A stretch of 64,000 nucleotides of DNA from CAVPHV01 sp963821095 (GTDB taxonomy: Bacteria > Actinomycetota > Acidimicrobiia > Spongiisociales > UBA5794). How positions within the stretch are numbered: position 1 is the stretch's first letter; the number at the start of each line of letters is the position of its first letter. The translations under genes and the position numbers were made by a program. The stretch covers positions 248,001 to 312,000 of the forward strand of contig CAWGCJ010000002.1 in the NCBI GenBank assembly GCA_963821095.1, read 5' to 3'. Positions 1 through 8,107 of this stretch are shown piece after piece. The notes beneath the pieces are model-generated. The model saw nothing but the letters and a program-made list of their open reading frames with translations. It had not been told where the DNA came from and did not search any database.

Positions 1-2
1 AG

Positions 3-614
3 TCACGCTGGGAGGACGGCGACATCACCCGGGCCTTGCGCGGCCCGGCCCTCATCAACCTCTCCGAGTTGAACGCAGCAGGAGCCGAGACCCTGTTCGC
101 TCTTCACGGTCTTCTCGACCGTCACCGCGCGCTCGAATTGCCAACCGGCGAAATGGTGCGGCTGCGCGACGACGTCCGGGTCTTTGGCACCCTCAACCCG
201 ACCGACCTGCGCGACTACGCCGGCACTCAAACGCTCAACAAGGCGTTTGCCGACCGCTGGATCATCTGGGAGAAGGACTTCCCCGACGAGGAGCAGCTCG
301 AAAGCATGCTGGAGCGTCGCCATCCCACGCTGGGCGCCGAGTTCCGAGAGCTCGTTGCCAAGCTGGCCGTCGAGGTGAACGCATCGTTCACCTCAGTCGA
401 TGCGAGAACCAGGGTCGAGACACCGATGAGCCTGCGCACCGTGCTCGATCGACTCCCCGCAGGGCTTCTGATCCACACCGACGCCACCGATCCGCTGCGC
501 AACGCGTGGGAAGAATTTGTGCTCCCCCACATCGACCCATTCGATCGGGACCACTACGAAACGGTGTGGGCCGCGGTGGCGAGACGGGGTCCGGAGGGAC
601 CTGCCTACAAGTAG
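3..614 (+). CDS. MoxR/CobS-like AAA ATPase, C-terminal part (5' end outside window)
   Basis: The reading frame is open from the window edge, so the N-terminal part with Walker A is missing. The visible part begins within the ATPase core: a Walker-B-like strand reading LINLSELN, a sensor-1-like stretch VFGTLNP ending in Asn, and an arginine-bearing FADRW segment resembling the arginine-finger/sensor-2 region of MoxR, CbbQ and CobS type AAA ATPases. The rest is a helical lid domain. Such ATPases usually act as chaperones that remodel a partner carrying a VWA domain or insert a metal; the partner would lie upstream and cannot be seen. The Walker B position normally held by Asp-Glu reads Ser-Glu here. 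The gene ends 25 bp before the convergent yajQ gene. Confidence 0.75.
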   Translation, partial: SRWEDGDITRALRGPALINLSELNAAGAETLFALHGLLDRHRALELPTGEMVRLRDDVRVFGTLNPTDLRDYAGTQTLNKAFADRWIIWEKDFPDEEQLESMLERRHPTLGAEFRELVAKLAVEVNASFTSVDARTRVETPMSLRTVLDRLPAGLLIHTDATDPLRNAWEEFVLPHIDPFDRDHYETVWAAVARRGPEGPAYK

Positions 615-638
615 GCGGCTGTCGACCGGCCGACGACG

Positions 639-1124
639 TCAGTCGCGGAAGTTGACGTACTGGAGCGGCAGTCGAAAATCCAGCTCCCGCATCAGCGCGA
701 TCACCTGCTGGAGGTCGTCACGCTTCTTGCCCTGCACCCGCAACTGGTCGCCCTGGATCTGAACCTGGACCTTGATCTTGCTGTCGCGGATAATCTTCGA
801 GAGCTCCCGGGCGGCGTCCTGTGGGATGCCTTGATTCAGGGTGAACACGGCCTTCACTCGGCCCCCTGCGGCCGGGGTCGGATCTCCGCCACCGATCGAC
901 TTGAGCGAGACCTTGCGTTTGACGAGCCGGCCCTTCAAGACGTCGACGGCCGCGTCGAGCCGCCCTTCAGCGGATGACTCGATGGTGATTCCGTCGTCGG
1001 TCAGCGCTACGGATGTGTCCGTACCCTTGAAGTCGAACCGATTGACGATCTCGCGCGACGCCTGATCCACGGCGTTGCGCACTTCTTGCATATCAACTTG
1101 AGAAACGATGTCGAAAGATGGCAT
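639..1124 (-). CDS. yajQ: YajQ family nucleotide-binding protein
   Basis: A 161-residue protein beginning MPSFDIVSQVD, the hallmark start of the YajQ/UPF0234 family, and of the usual length for it. Two ferredoxin-like halves can be followed (FDFKGTD near residue 30, then the second half ending LPLQYVNFRD). Family members bind nucleotides; some bind cyclic di-GMP, but that is not shown for this branch. The longer frame upstream is not conserved, so the ATG at 1124 is chosen. It has no Shine-Dalgarno but a TACGCT hexamer lies 8 nt before it. No partner gene is visible next to it. Confidence 0.9.
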   Translation of the reverse strand: MPSFDIVSQVDMQEVRNAVDQASREIVNRFDFKGTDTSVALTDDGITIESSAEGRLDAAVDVLKGRLVKRKVSLKSIGGGDPTPAAGGRVKAVFTLNQGIPQDAARELSKIIRDSKIKVQVQIQGDQLRVQGKKRDDLQQVIALMRELDFRLPLQYVNFRD

Positions 1125-1132
1125 GGGAAGGA

Positions 1133-1138
1133 AGCGTA
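1133..1138 (-). promoter_or_regulatory. Possible -10 of yajQ
   Basis: TACGCT on the minus strand, separated from the ATG by 8 nt. It fits the leaderless-type promoter pattern seen repeatedly in this window. The spacing is slightly longer than most, so this is tentative. Confidence 0.35.
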
Positions 1139-1189
1139 GCCCCGAATCCGGCGGCAACGCGCGGAGTCCTTGCGCTGCGGGGTTTGCAT

Positions 1190-1250
1190 CCCCCTCCGAC
1201 CGCCGGCTCCGCCGCAGCCCACCTGCCCCACCCTTCGGGCGAGGGAGGGC
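1190..1250 (-). repeat. REP-like GC-rich intergenic element, copy A
   Basis: Read on the minus strand this 61-bp block has the form CCCTCCC, small loop, GGGTGGGGCAGGTGG, an inner GC-rich hairpin, then GGAGGGGG. The same architecture occurs on the plus strand at 1298-1357, so the two face each other as an imperfect large inverted repeat. Together they fill most of the 305-bp gap between yajQ and the rhodanese gene, in which I see no coding sequence. The layout is that of REP or small non-autonomous repeats spread through many genomes; only these two copies were seen here. Confidence 0.5.
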
Positions 1251-1297
1251 ACAGAATGGACCACGCCTGCACGAACCCGACCCGCGGTTCCTGAGTG

Positions 1298-1357
1298 CCC
1301 TCCCCTGTCGCAGGCGGGGGAGGTGCTTGAGGAGCGAAGCGACGAGGGCGGAGGGGG
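1298..1357 (+). repeat. REP-like GC-rich intergenic element, copy B
   Basis: Begins with a hairpin, CCTCCCC (1299-1305) pairing with GGGGAGG (1317-1323), continues with GTGCTTGAGGAGCGAAGC and ends GGAGGGGGC. It matches the layout of copy A at 1190-1250 in the opposite orientation. Confidence 0.5.
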
Positions 1358-1380
1358 CCGCTTTGGCCCTACAAATAGTG

Positions 1381-1404
1381 TGGGGGCCGGCGAACCGGCC
1401 CCCA
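1381..1404 (-). terminator. Hairpin terminator after the rhodanese lipoprotein gene
   Basis: A perfect 10-bp stem (TGGGGGCCGG pairing with CCGGCCCCCA) closes a CGAA tetraloop, 26 bp beyond the stop codon at 1430. Only a weak T-rich stretch (CACTATTTG) follows on the minus strand. It probably ends the psr/phs-like operon. Confidence 0.65.
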
Positions 1405-1429
1405 CTCCTGCGTTTCGACCGACGCGAAC

Positions 1430-2410
1430 TTACGGTGTTTCGATGGGTTCTCCGGCGTCGGTCCACGCCAGGTAGCTGCCTGAGTAGCCCAGGACATTGT
1501 CAAAGCCGAGTACGTGGTAGATCGGCACGGCCAGCGATGCCCGCCAGCCGGACTTGCAGTATTCGATGACCTGCGTGTCGGTGGGGATGACATCAGTGAA
1601 CGTCGGGATCTCGCGCAGTGGCGTGTTGACGGCGGTCGGGATAAATCCGTCTGCGTACTCCGGGGGCGTCCGCACGTCGAGCACAGCCGAGCCGGCTTCG
1701 ATGGCCGCCGCGACCTTCTCGGTGTCTCCAGCCGAAAGCCAGCCCTCGGGGAGCGTGGTCAGGAAGTCGTTGACGGCCGTGTAGAGCTCGGGAGCGATCT
1801 CAGGGATCTCATAGGTCTCGCCCGTGGCGGCTTCGGTCGACACAGGTTCGCCGGCCTCGGTCCAGCCATTCCAACCCGGTGGGTACGCCAGTACGTTGTC
1901 GTAGCCGAGCATCCGCAGCGATGAGGTCGCCAAACCTGCCCGCCAACCCGACTTGCAGTACACAAAGACCTGAGAATCGGCCGGGATCTTGTCGAGGTTC
2001 TCGCCCAACGTCCGCAGTGGGATGTTGACCGCTCCCTCGATGTGACCCTCTTCGTACTCGCCGGTCTCGCGCACGTCGATCAGCACGGCATTGCTCGCCT
2101 CGACGGCGTCCTTGAACGCAGTCGTATCGCCCACGGCCATGTATCCCTCAGGGATCGTGCTCGTGTACTCATAGACGGCTGCCGTCAGATCGAAGGTCGC
2201 CACCGTTGTGGTGGTTGCTTCGGTGGTCGTCGGTGCCTCAGTCGTGGCCGGAGCCTCGGTCGTAGTCGCGGCTTCGGTCGTCGTCGTCGTGCCCAGCGGG
2301 GCATCGGTGGTCGTGGCACTCGAACCGTCATCGTCGTCGCCACACGCGGTGGCAACAAGAGCGAGAACGAGCACCAGCCCGATCACGATATTGCGACGGA
2401 AGATGGTCAT
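1430..2410 (-). CDS. Tandem-rhodanese lipoprotein
   Basis: 326 residues. A signal peptide ends in the lipobox VATAC, with C23 as the lipidated cysteine, so the protein should be anchored outside the membrane. Residues 32-72 form a Thr/Glu/Ala-rich linker. Two rhodanese domains follow, each with an active-site loop CKSGWR (catalytic cysteines C152 and C285). Rhodaneses carry sulfane sulfur as a cysteine persulfide. It is the last gene of the operon with the molybdopterin oxidoreductase, which suggests handling of thiosulfate- or polysulfide-derived sulfur on the outer membrane face. A purine-rich AGGAAAGGAAAC stretch precedes the ATG. Substrate and direction of transfer are inferred. Confidence 0.85.
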   Translation of the reverse strand: MTIFRRNIVIGLVLVLALVATACGDDDDGSSATTTDAPLGTTTTTEAATTTEAPATTEAPTTTEATTTTVATFDLTAAVYEYTSTIPEGYMAVGDTTAFKDAVEASNAVLIDVRETGEYEEGHIEGAVNIPLRTLGENLDKIPADSQVFVYCKSGWRAGLATSSLRMLGYDNVLAYPPGWNGWTEAGEPVSTEAATGETYEIPEIAPELYTAVNDFLTTLPEGWLSAGDTEKVAAAIEAGSAVLDVRTPPEYADGFIPTAVNTPLREIPTFTDVIPTDTQVIEYCKSGWRASLAVPIYHVLGFDNVLGYSGSYLAWTDAGEPIETP

Positions 2411-2471
2411 CAGTTTCCTTTCCTACAGTGAATGAGCCCGGCGGTAGTCCGGGACCTGAGTTCTGTTTTGG

Positions 2472-3149
2472 TCATGAGGAGGCAGCCGTTTCCTCTTCCT
2501 TGCCGAGAGGTGCGGCCTCCGCTGCTTCTTCGATCTCGTCGACCCACTTGGCGTGCTCGAGTCGGGCTTCGTCTTCGTCGACGTAGCCGGTCGTCATGCC
2601 GGAGATGGCCTTGTAGACGTACGTGAAGTAGAGGTGTCCGACCAGCAACAGCGTCAGCGCCAGCATGGAGAGGTCGTGGATGACGGCCGCCCAGGCCAAT
2701 CCGGTGGCGCCGAGGGCGGGCTTGAAGAACCACATGGCGAGCCCGGTGAGCACAATGGACGCCGAAACCACGATCACGGTGGCGTGGTGCAGCTTCTGAC
2801 CCGCATTGAGCCGACCCTGCGGCGGCATCTCGGCCGCGTGACCCATGGTGTAGCGATACACGTGCTTGGTCCACTCGACGTCGTCGCGGTCGTACCTGAA
2901 CGAGTCGACCAGCAGCTCCTTGGCGCCCCGGCGGTCCGCCAGGAGATAGGCAACCGGCACCAGCATGAAGCCGATTGCCCCAACTCGGTGGAGCCACCGC
3001 GAGTTACCGCCTTCGGCGAGAAACGACAGCGGGCCCCACAGAAGGACCAAACCGGTCAACAACAGCAGCAGGAACGAACTCGCCAACAGGGCGTGCACGA
3101 AGCGTTGGTTGCGCCGGTAGCGGAGGACCTCGTGTTCGTGTGTGGCCAT
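2472..3149 (-). CDS. Cytochrome b membrane subunit of a molybdopterin oxidoreductase complex
   Basis: 225 residues with four hydrophobic segments (about 17-40, 53-71, 122-141, 150-175) and a charged acidic C-terminus. Histidines near H19, H54, H158 and H172 are placed like the b-heme ligands of formate dehydrogenase gamma/PhsC-type cytochrome b subunits. It would anchor the complex and exchange electrons with the quinone pool. The ATG at 3149 follows GGAGGG and lies 1 nt after the stop codon of the iron-sulfur gene, showing tight coupling. A longer upstream frame overlaps the neighbour and was not used. Confidence 0.85.
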   Translation of the reverse strand: MATHEHEVLRYRRNQRFVHALLASSFLLLLLTGLVLLWGPLSFLAEGGNSRWLHRVGAIGFMLVPVAYLLADRRGAKELLVDSFRYDRDDVEWTKHVYRYTMGHAAEMPPQGRLNAGQKLHHATVIVVSASIVLTGLAMWFFKPALGATGLAWAAVIHDLSMLALTLLLVGHLYFTYVYKAISGMTTGYVDEDEARLEHAKWVDEIEEAAEAAPLGKEEETAASS

Positions 3150-3150
3150 G

Positions 3151-3936
3151 TCAGCCCTCCTTGCTCTCGTCGTCAGTGCCGGGGGTGATCCCGGCAACCA
3201 CGATCTCGCCTGCCTCGATCCGGCGCAGCTCCTGCAGGTGGTTGCGGCGAGCGATCACCGCAGCAACACCGGCCACAACCGCGGTCGCCGCGGTCAAACC
3301 GAGCGAGACCGGCTGGACGACACCCGTCCACACCCCGGCCACGAGCGGCGGGTCAGGTTCCATGGGCAGGTCGAGCTTCTCAGGGTCGTCTGGGGCAACG
3401 ATGATCACGCCGAGGCCGCCTGCCTGGGTCTCGCCGTACACCTGAGCGTCGGGATACCGCTCCTTCAACGCCTCCACCCGCCGATTGGCTTCTGCGAGCA
3501 CGTCGGCGCGGTCGCCGAATTCGAGCGCCCTGCTGGGACAGGTCGTGACGCACCACGGCTCACCTCCGGCTTTGACGGTGGATGAGCAGCCGTCACACTT
3601 GCTCGACAGCCCGTCGACCATCGTGGGAATGCCGTACGGACACGACTCGACGCAGTAGCCACAGCCACTGCACACCTCGCGGTCGAGGCGGGTCAGGCCG
3701 TCTTCTTTGAACAGTGCCCCGGTCGGACATACCGAGACGCAGGCGGCGTCGGTGCAGTGGTAGCAGCGATGGTTCTTGAACCCACCCTCGAGCACCGGGA
3801 ACGTCCCGCGTGTCTGCTCGATCAGCTCGATGTATTGGGTGCCGGCGGCGAGTTCGTTGCCGGTCTTGCATGCGGCCACACAGGCCTGGCAACCGATGCA
3901 ACGTCCGAGGTCGAGGAGGAAAGCAGTCTCGGCCAC
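3151..3936 (-). CDS. Four-cluster ferredoxin-type electron-transfer subunit
   Basis: 261 residues starting with GTG behind GGAGGTG. Sixteen cysteines in four groups (13/16/19/23, 58/61/66/70, 89/92/95/99, 114/117/129/133) are arranged as in the B subunits of formate dehydrogenase, polysulfide reductase and related enzymes, enough for four [4Fe-4S] clusters. A hydrophobic helix around 205-227 suggests a C-terminal membrane anchor, as in FdhB/FdnH-type subunits rather than soluble PhsB. It wires the catalytic subunit encoded upstream to the cytochrome b encoded downstream; each junction is only 1 nt. Confidence 0.9.
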   Translation of the reverse strand: MAETAFLLDLGRCIGCQACVAACKTGNELAAGTQYIELIEQTRGTFPVLEGGFKNHRCYHCTDAACVSVCPTGALFKEDGLTRLDREVCSGCGYCVESCPYGIPTMVDGLSSKCDGCSSTVKAGGEPWCVTTCPSRALEFGDRADVLAEANRRVEALKERYPDAQVYGETQAGGLGVIIVAPDDPEKLDLPMEPDPPLVAGVWTGVVQPVSLGLTAATAVVAGVAAVIARRNHLQELRRIEAGEIVVAGITPGTDDESKEG

Positions 3937-3937
3937 G

Positions 3938-6232
3938 TCACACCTCCTTCCGGATTCGAACGAAGTTGATCCGCATCCCGGCTCCGCCGCTGATGGGATC
4001 GAGGGCGTATCTGGTTTGGAGCTTCGTGTCGCTCACCCCGGCGCCATTGGCCAAGGTCAAACCTGCGGAGTCCTGTCCGAAGCCGTGCACGATGAATACG
4101 GCGTCCGGGCGGATCCGCTGTGTCGCCTTGACCTTGACGGGGCCTTGGGTCGCTCCGTCCTGGTTCTCCAGCCAGACTTCGTCACCATTACTGAACCCTG
4201 CCGCGGTGGCGGCGGCCTCGTTGACCCAGACCACGTTCTCCGGGTACAGCTCATTGAGCATCGGAGTGTTCTGGGTCTTGGCGAACGTGTGCACAGGATG
4301 GCGACCGTAGAGCAGCCGGAAGTAGCCCTCGGGCGGCTCATCCACCGCCTCGTAAACCGGAATCGGAGCCTGGCCGGCCTCGGCCAGTTGCTCGGAATAC
4401 AGCTCGATCTTCTCAGATGCGGTGTGGAACGGTGACTCTCCCTCGTAGTCTTCGAGGTAGGGCTTGCCGTTCTGGACAATGATGCCGCCCTCTTCCTTCA
4501 TCTTCTCGAGACTCGACCCAACGGACCGGAGCCGAGTGTTGAGGTAGTCCTCGATGCCATCCCACTTGAAGAAGGCCTCGAGCCCGACTCGGTTGCCCAA
4601 CTCCTGGGCCATCCACCACGCCGGCTTGGTGTCGTACAGCGGCTCGATCGCCGGCTCGCGCATCGCGATGTACGGCGTCTTGTGGGCAACAGCGAACAGG
4701 TCGTCGTACCGCTCCAGGTAGCTCGCCTCGGGCAGGACAACATCGGCCCAGGCGATGTGCTCTTGGGGCAGCACATCGATGGCGACAACAAACTCGAGCG
4801 CCTTGAGAGCCTCGATCGTGCGCGGCACATTGGGAATCGAATTCAGCAGGTTCGTCCCGTACACCATGAGGCCCTTCACCGGGTACGGGTCGCCGGTGAT
4901 CATCGGGTCGATCAGTTCCTGCAGCGCGGTGGCGCCCCGCATGAAAGTCTCGCGGGCTCCGTCGGCTCGTGCCTTGCCGGTCGGCCCGAGTGGCAATTCG
5001 TCGCTCACCTCGGCGGGTCCGGCCGAGCATCCGCCGGCGCTGCCGGCAACCGCGAACGGTGGGTGCGGATAGTCCTCGAGATACGGCGACTTGTTGAGGT
5101 ACATCCCTCCCGGTTGACCGTAGGCGCCGAGCAAGGCGTTGATGAGGTAGGTCGCCCGCATCCGTTGGGTGTCGTTGCCATACCAGGTGACATGGCGGCC
5201 AGGCATGATGACCGAACGAGGCTTGTGCTCGGCCATGACCCTGGCGGTGGTGCGGATCTGGTCGGCCGGCAGATCGGTGATCGCCGCGGCCCACTCCGGA
5301 GTGAACTCTGCGACGTGGGTGGCGAGTTGGTCGAAGCCCGTGGTCCATTGCGCCACGTAGTCGACGTCGTAGAGGTTCTCGGTGACCAGCACGTTCAGCC
5401 AGGCGAGCAGCAGCGAAGTGTCGGTTCCCGGCTTGATCGGGAGCCAATGGTCGGCCTTGGCGGCGACGCTGGAAAAGCGCGGATCGACCACGATGACGGG
5501 GGCGCCACGGCTCCATGCCGATGAGAAGTCCTGCATGACGGTGTTGCGGGTGTCCTCGCCGATGTGACTGCCGATCAACGTCAGACACTCGAGAAACTCC
5601 CAATCGACCGGCTCGTGGCCACCAACCGGTAATCCATAGGTGATGGTGGCCGCTTCTTCACGTGGCGCCAGACACAGCGTCGACGACGGCTTGCCCGCAT
5701 TCGGTGTCCCCCACGCCTGGGAGAAGTAGTCGGTGAACCAAAACTCGCCGGAGGTGTGGCCGAAGATGGCGAGGGTCTCGGGCCCGTACTTGTCCTTGAG
5801 GTCGTTGAGCTTGGCGGCCGTGTAGTCGAGCGCCTCTTCCCAGCTGACTTCGCGAAAGACCCCCTCGCCCCGCTCGCCGGTACGGATCATCGGAGCCTGG
5901 AGTCGGTCGGGGTCGTAGGCAAACGAAACCCCGCCTTGGCCGCGGGCACAGAGCATGCCGCGGCTCTTCGGGTCGGCCGGGTTGCCGTCGATCTTTCGGA
6001 CGACCCCGTCGACCGTCTGCACGACGATCCCGCAGCGCCACGGGCACATGTCGCAGTAGTTGTACGTCGTCTCGATGGCGCCTTGCCGATACCAAGGCGT
6101 CGGGGCGGCCAGCCGCGCCACCCCGCTGGCTGTGGCCGCGCTGGCCCGCATTCCGAGTGCGGCTGCGCCGCCGGCCACTGCGCCCGACCTGAGGAAGGAG
6201 CGTCGTGTGATCTGGAGCTGGGCGCGGGCCAA
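3938..6232 (-). CDS. Tat-exported molybdopterin oxidoreductase (thiosulfate/polysulfide reductase-like catalytic subunit)
   Basis: 764 residues. The N-terminus has a twin-arginine signal (TRRSFLR, residues 9-15). Cysteines C60, C63, C67 and C95 form the [4Fe-4S] motif of the DMSO reductase superfamily. C187, in STLCLAPREEA, sits where the molybdenum ligand is expected; a Cys ligand fits the PsrA/PhsA/SrrA and formate dehydrogenase-like branches rather than the Ser or Asp ligand groups. A C-terminal molydopterin dinucleotide-binding domain is present. The start is TTG at 6232, preceded by AAGGAGG at ideal spacing. Neighbouring iron-sulfur, cytochrome b and rhodanese genes favour a sulfur-compound substrate; the exact substrate and direction cannot be read from sequence. 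Confidence 0.85.
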   Translation of the reverse strand: MARAQLQITRRSFLRSGAVAGGAAALGMRASAATASGVARLAAPTPWYRQGAIETTYNYCDMCPWRCGIVVQTVDGVVRKIDGNPADPKSRGMLCARGQGGVSFAYDPDRLQAPMIRTGERGEGVFREVSWEEALDYTAAKLNDLKDKYGPETLAIFGHTSGEFWFTDYFSQAWGTPNAGKPSSTLCLAPREEAATITYGLPVGGHEPVDWEFLECLTLIGSHIGEDTRNTVMQDFSSAWSRGAPVIVVDPRFSSVAAKADHWLPIKPGTDTSLLLAWLNVLVTENLYDVDYVAQWTTGFDQLATHVAEFTPEWAAAITDLPADQIRTTARVMAEHKPRSVIMPGRHVTWYGNDTQRMRATYLINALLGAYGQPGGMYLNKSPYLEDYPHPPFAVAGSAGGCSAGPAEVSDELPLGPTGKARADGARETFMRGATALQELIDPMITGDPYPVKGLMVYGTNLLNSIPNVPRTIEALKALEFVVAIDVLPQEHIAWADVVLPEASYLERYDDLFAVAHKTPYIAMREPAIEPLYDTKPAWWMAQELGNRVGLEAFFKWDGIEDYLNTRLRSVGSSLEKMKEEGGIIVQNGKPYLEDYEGESPFHTASEKIELYSEQLAEAGQAPIPVYEAVDEPPEGYFRLLYGRHPVHTFAKTQNTPMLNELYPENVVWVNEAAATAAGFSNGDEVWLENQDGATQGPVKVKATQRIRPDAVFIVHGFGQDSAGLTLANGAGVSDTKLQTRYALDPISGGAGMRINFVRIRKEV

Positions 6233-6650
6233 GGCAACCTCCTTCAGAGTCTGAGATCGTGAGGAATGACAGCGGTGGCGTATTGGACGCCACGCTGCGG
6301 GCTACGAGGCTGCGGACCCGGCACCCACGGGCGCGACTCGAGGAACGCAGTGGTGCGTCCTCGGGCGAAGTCGACTCGTGATGTGCTGATCTCGGCCCGT
6401 CCGCAGGCGGTACGGGCCACAAGTCCTGGCGTATCCATCGAAACCGTGGCCCATCGTTTCACCACGCCTCCGTCGCCGTCAGAGTCGTTCGTCCCGCGTC
6501 GTCAGGGACTCATGCAAGTATTCGCAGGCACGCATACCCCCAGCGTGTGGGGCAAAACCAACGAATGTTCGCTCGTTTTTCACGCATCCCTCGGCACCAG
6601 GAACCGCACCTCCGAAGCCGACAAAGGAACACAACCCGATGGGCGGCGAA
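6233..6650. other. Intergenic region upstream of the molybdopterin operon
   Basis: 418 bp between the operon start and the stop of hpt, both on the minus strand. Apart from the Shine-Dalgarno of the catalytic subunit and a small inverted repeat at 6275-6293, I see no conserved gene. Short frames on both strands lack family features or a plausible start. It probably carries the operon promoter. Confidence 0.5.
6275..6293. promoter_or_regulatory. Inverted repeat in the leader of the molybdopterin operon
   Basis: GTGGCGT and ACGCCAC form a perfect 7-bp inverted repeat around a 5-nt spacer, 43-61 nt upstream of the TTG start. It could be a dyad operator or an RNA stem; no known regulator motif was recognised. 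Confidence 0.35.
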
Positions 6651-7181
6651 CTACTGGGGATCGATCTCGCCGATGTACGGCAGGGTGCGGTACTGCTCGG
6701 CAAAGTCGAGTCCATAGCCGACCACCCAGACGTCGGGAATGGTGAAACCGAGATAGTCGATGTCGACCTCGGCCTCCGTCCGATCCGGTTTGTGGAGCAG
6801 TGTGCACAGCTTCAGCGATGCCGGACGACGGGCCCCAAGCAGTCGCCGCAGATAGGCGATGGTGTGGCCGGTGTCGACAATGTCCTCGATCAGGAGCACA
6901 TGCTCGCCCTCGATCGGGTGACGCACATCCATCAGCATTCGCACCGACTCGGCGACGTCGCTCTCGCGGTCGCCGTAGCTCGATACCGCAATGAACTCGA
7001 CCCGGTGAGGGATCGTCAACCGGCGAGCGAGGTCGGCGAGGAAGATGAACGACCCCTTGAGCACGCCGATCAGCACCAACCGGCCAACGTCTGAGTAGTC
7101 CCGGTCGATCTGGGCGGCCAAATCTGTCAACCGCTTGTCGATCTGCTCGACGGGGATGAGAGGACGAAGGCCGAGACTCAA
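6651..7181 (-). CDS. hpt: Hypoxanthine phosphoribosyltransferase
   Basis: 176 residues with the PRPP-binding signature VLLIEDIVDTGHT (E99, D100) and a flexible-loop SSYGD segment near 67-71. It converts hypoxanthine or guanine plus PRPP to IMP or GMP in purine salvage. The TTG at 7181 is chosen: it overlaps the TGA of the upstream acetyltransferase as TTGA, has GAGAG in front, and gives the family length. The longer frame back to 7238 lies wholly within the acetyltransferase gene. It is the last gene of a three-gene run with overlapping junctions. Confidence 0.92.
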   Translation of the reverse strand: MSLGLRPLIPVEQIDKRLTDLAAQIDRDYSDVGRLVLIGVLKGSFIFLADLARRLTIPHRVEFIAVSSYGDRESDVAESVRMLMDVRHPIEGEHVLLIEDIVDTGHTIAYLRRLLGARRPASLKLCTLLHKPDRTEAEVDIDYLGFTIPDVWVVGYGLDFAEQYRTLPYIGEIDPQ

Positions 7182-8107
7182 CGGGGCGCTCTCAACTCGT
7201 TGGGATCGATCGGCTTGCTGTAGTCGTGGATCGTCCACGTCGGTTCGAAGCCGACAGAGCGGTACAGCGGCCCCGAACTCTCGTTTGTTTCGGAGTACAT
7301 GACCATCGCGGTGTGCAACCCGGCGCGACGCATCCGTTGCATGCCCGCGGCCAGGATTGCCCTCCCCAATCCCATCCTTCGATAGTCCTCGTGAGTACCC
7401 ACTGGTTCAAAGAGTCCGCTCCCGTTGAGCGTGTCGAACCACGTGACCGCAAAGGCTGCAAACTCGCCGGATGGAGCCACCACGACGAGTTCGCGCTCGG
7501 GGGAATAGCCGGGGCTCTCCATGACATTCCGATACAGCGTCTCGGTCCACTGCGACCCAAACGACGCCGAATGGACCTCCACGAGGCGACCGACGTCCTC
7601 GGTTCCGGTTACGGCCCGAACCAAGAACCCTGCGGGCAACTCAACCGGGGGCAGGACATCGAGCGACCGTCGCGTCAGCGTGTAGGGGTCGTTGCCACGC
7701 TGCCACCCCAAGGCTTCGAGACTGGCAATGCGAGCTGCGTCATCGCCAAATCCATCCGTTTCGATCTTGGTCCTCGGCCCAACGGCCCGTTGCCTCGTCT
7801 CCGCCTCGAGAAATGCCAGCAACGCCAGTTCCGCTTCGGGCTCGGCGTCCCGCAATTCCGGAGCAACCTGGAGGTCGAAGGCGGCCATCCGGGGATAGAC
7901 CGCACCCCAGGCGGCGATCTCTCCGTCGGCGTCCTCCCAGATGTGCAGATGATCGCCAACTCCGTCGAAACGGAGGCCGTTGAAGAGCCGGTGAGGGATA
8001 TCGCCGACGTGAAGATGCCCGGCCATCCCTCGCGCCGCGATCGCCTCGGCATTGAAGCGCTGCAAACGGGCAACGTCCTCGGGACCCCGATAGCCGCGAT
8101 GCTTCAT
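7178..8107 (-). CDS. Two-domain GNAT family N-acetyltransferase
   Basis: 309 residues with two GNAT-like halves. The C-terminal half (about 155-295) carries the acetyl-CoA loop THEDYRRMGLGRAIL and a following LYRSVGFEPTWTIHDY, typical of active GNAT domains; the N-terminal half is degenerate and probably structural. Mycothiol synthase shares this double-GNAT layout, but signature residues were not strong enough to call it. It overlaps the HAD gene upstream by 4 nt (ATGA) and hpt downstream by 3-4 nt. Substrate unknown. Confidence 0.75.
   Translation of the reverse strand: MKHRGYRGPEDVARLQRFNAEAIAARGMAGHLHVGDIPHRLFNGLRFDGVGDHLHIWEDADGEIAAWGAVYPRMAAFDLQVAPELRDAEPEAELALLAFLEAETRQRAVGPRTKIETDGFGDDAARIASLEALGWQRGNDPYTLTRRSLDVLPPVELPAGFLVRAVTGTEDVGRLVEVHSASFGSQWTETLYRNVMESPGYSPERELVVVAPSGEFAAFAVTWFDTLNGSGLFEPVGTHEDYRRMGLGRAILAAGMQRMRRAGLHTAMVMYSETNESSGPLYRSVGFEPTWTIHDYSKPIDPNELRAPR

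Noticed and set aside
6266..6745. Plus-strand frame upstream of the molybdopterin operon
   Set aside because: No codon or family evidence; it runs into the antisense of hpt.
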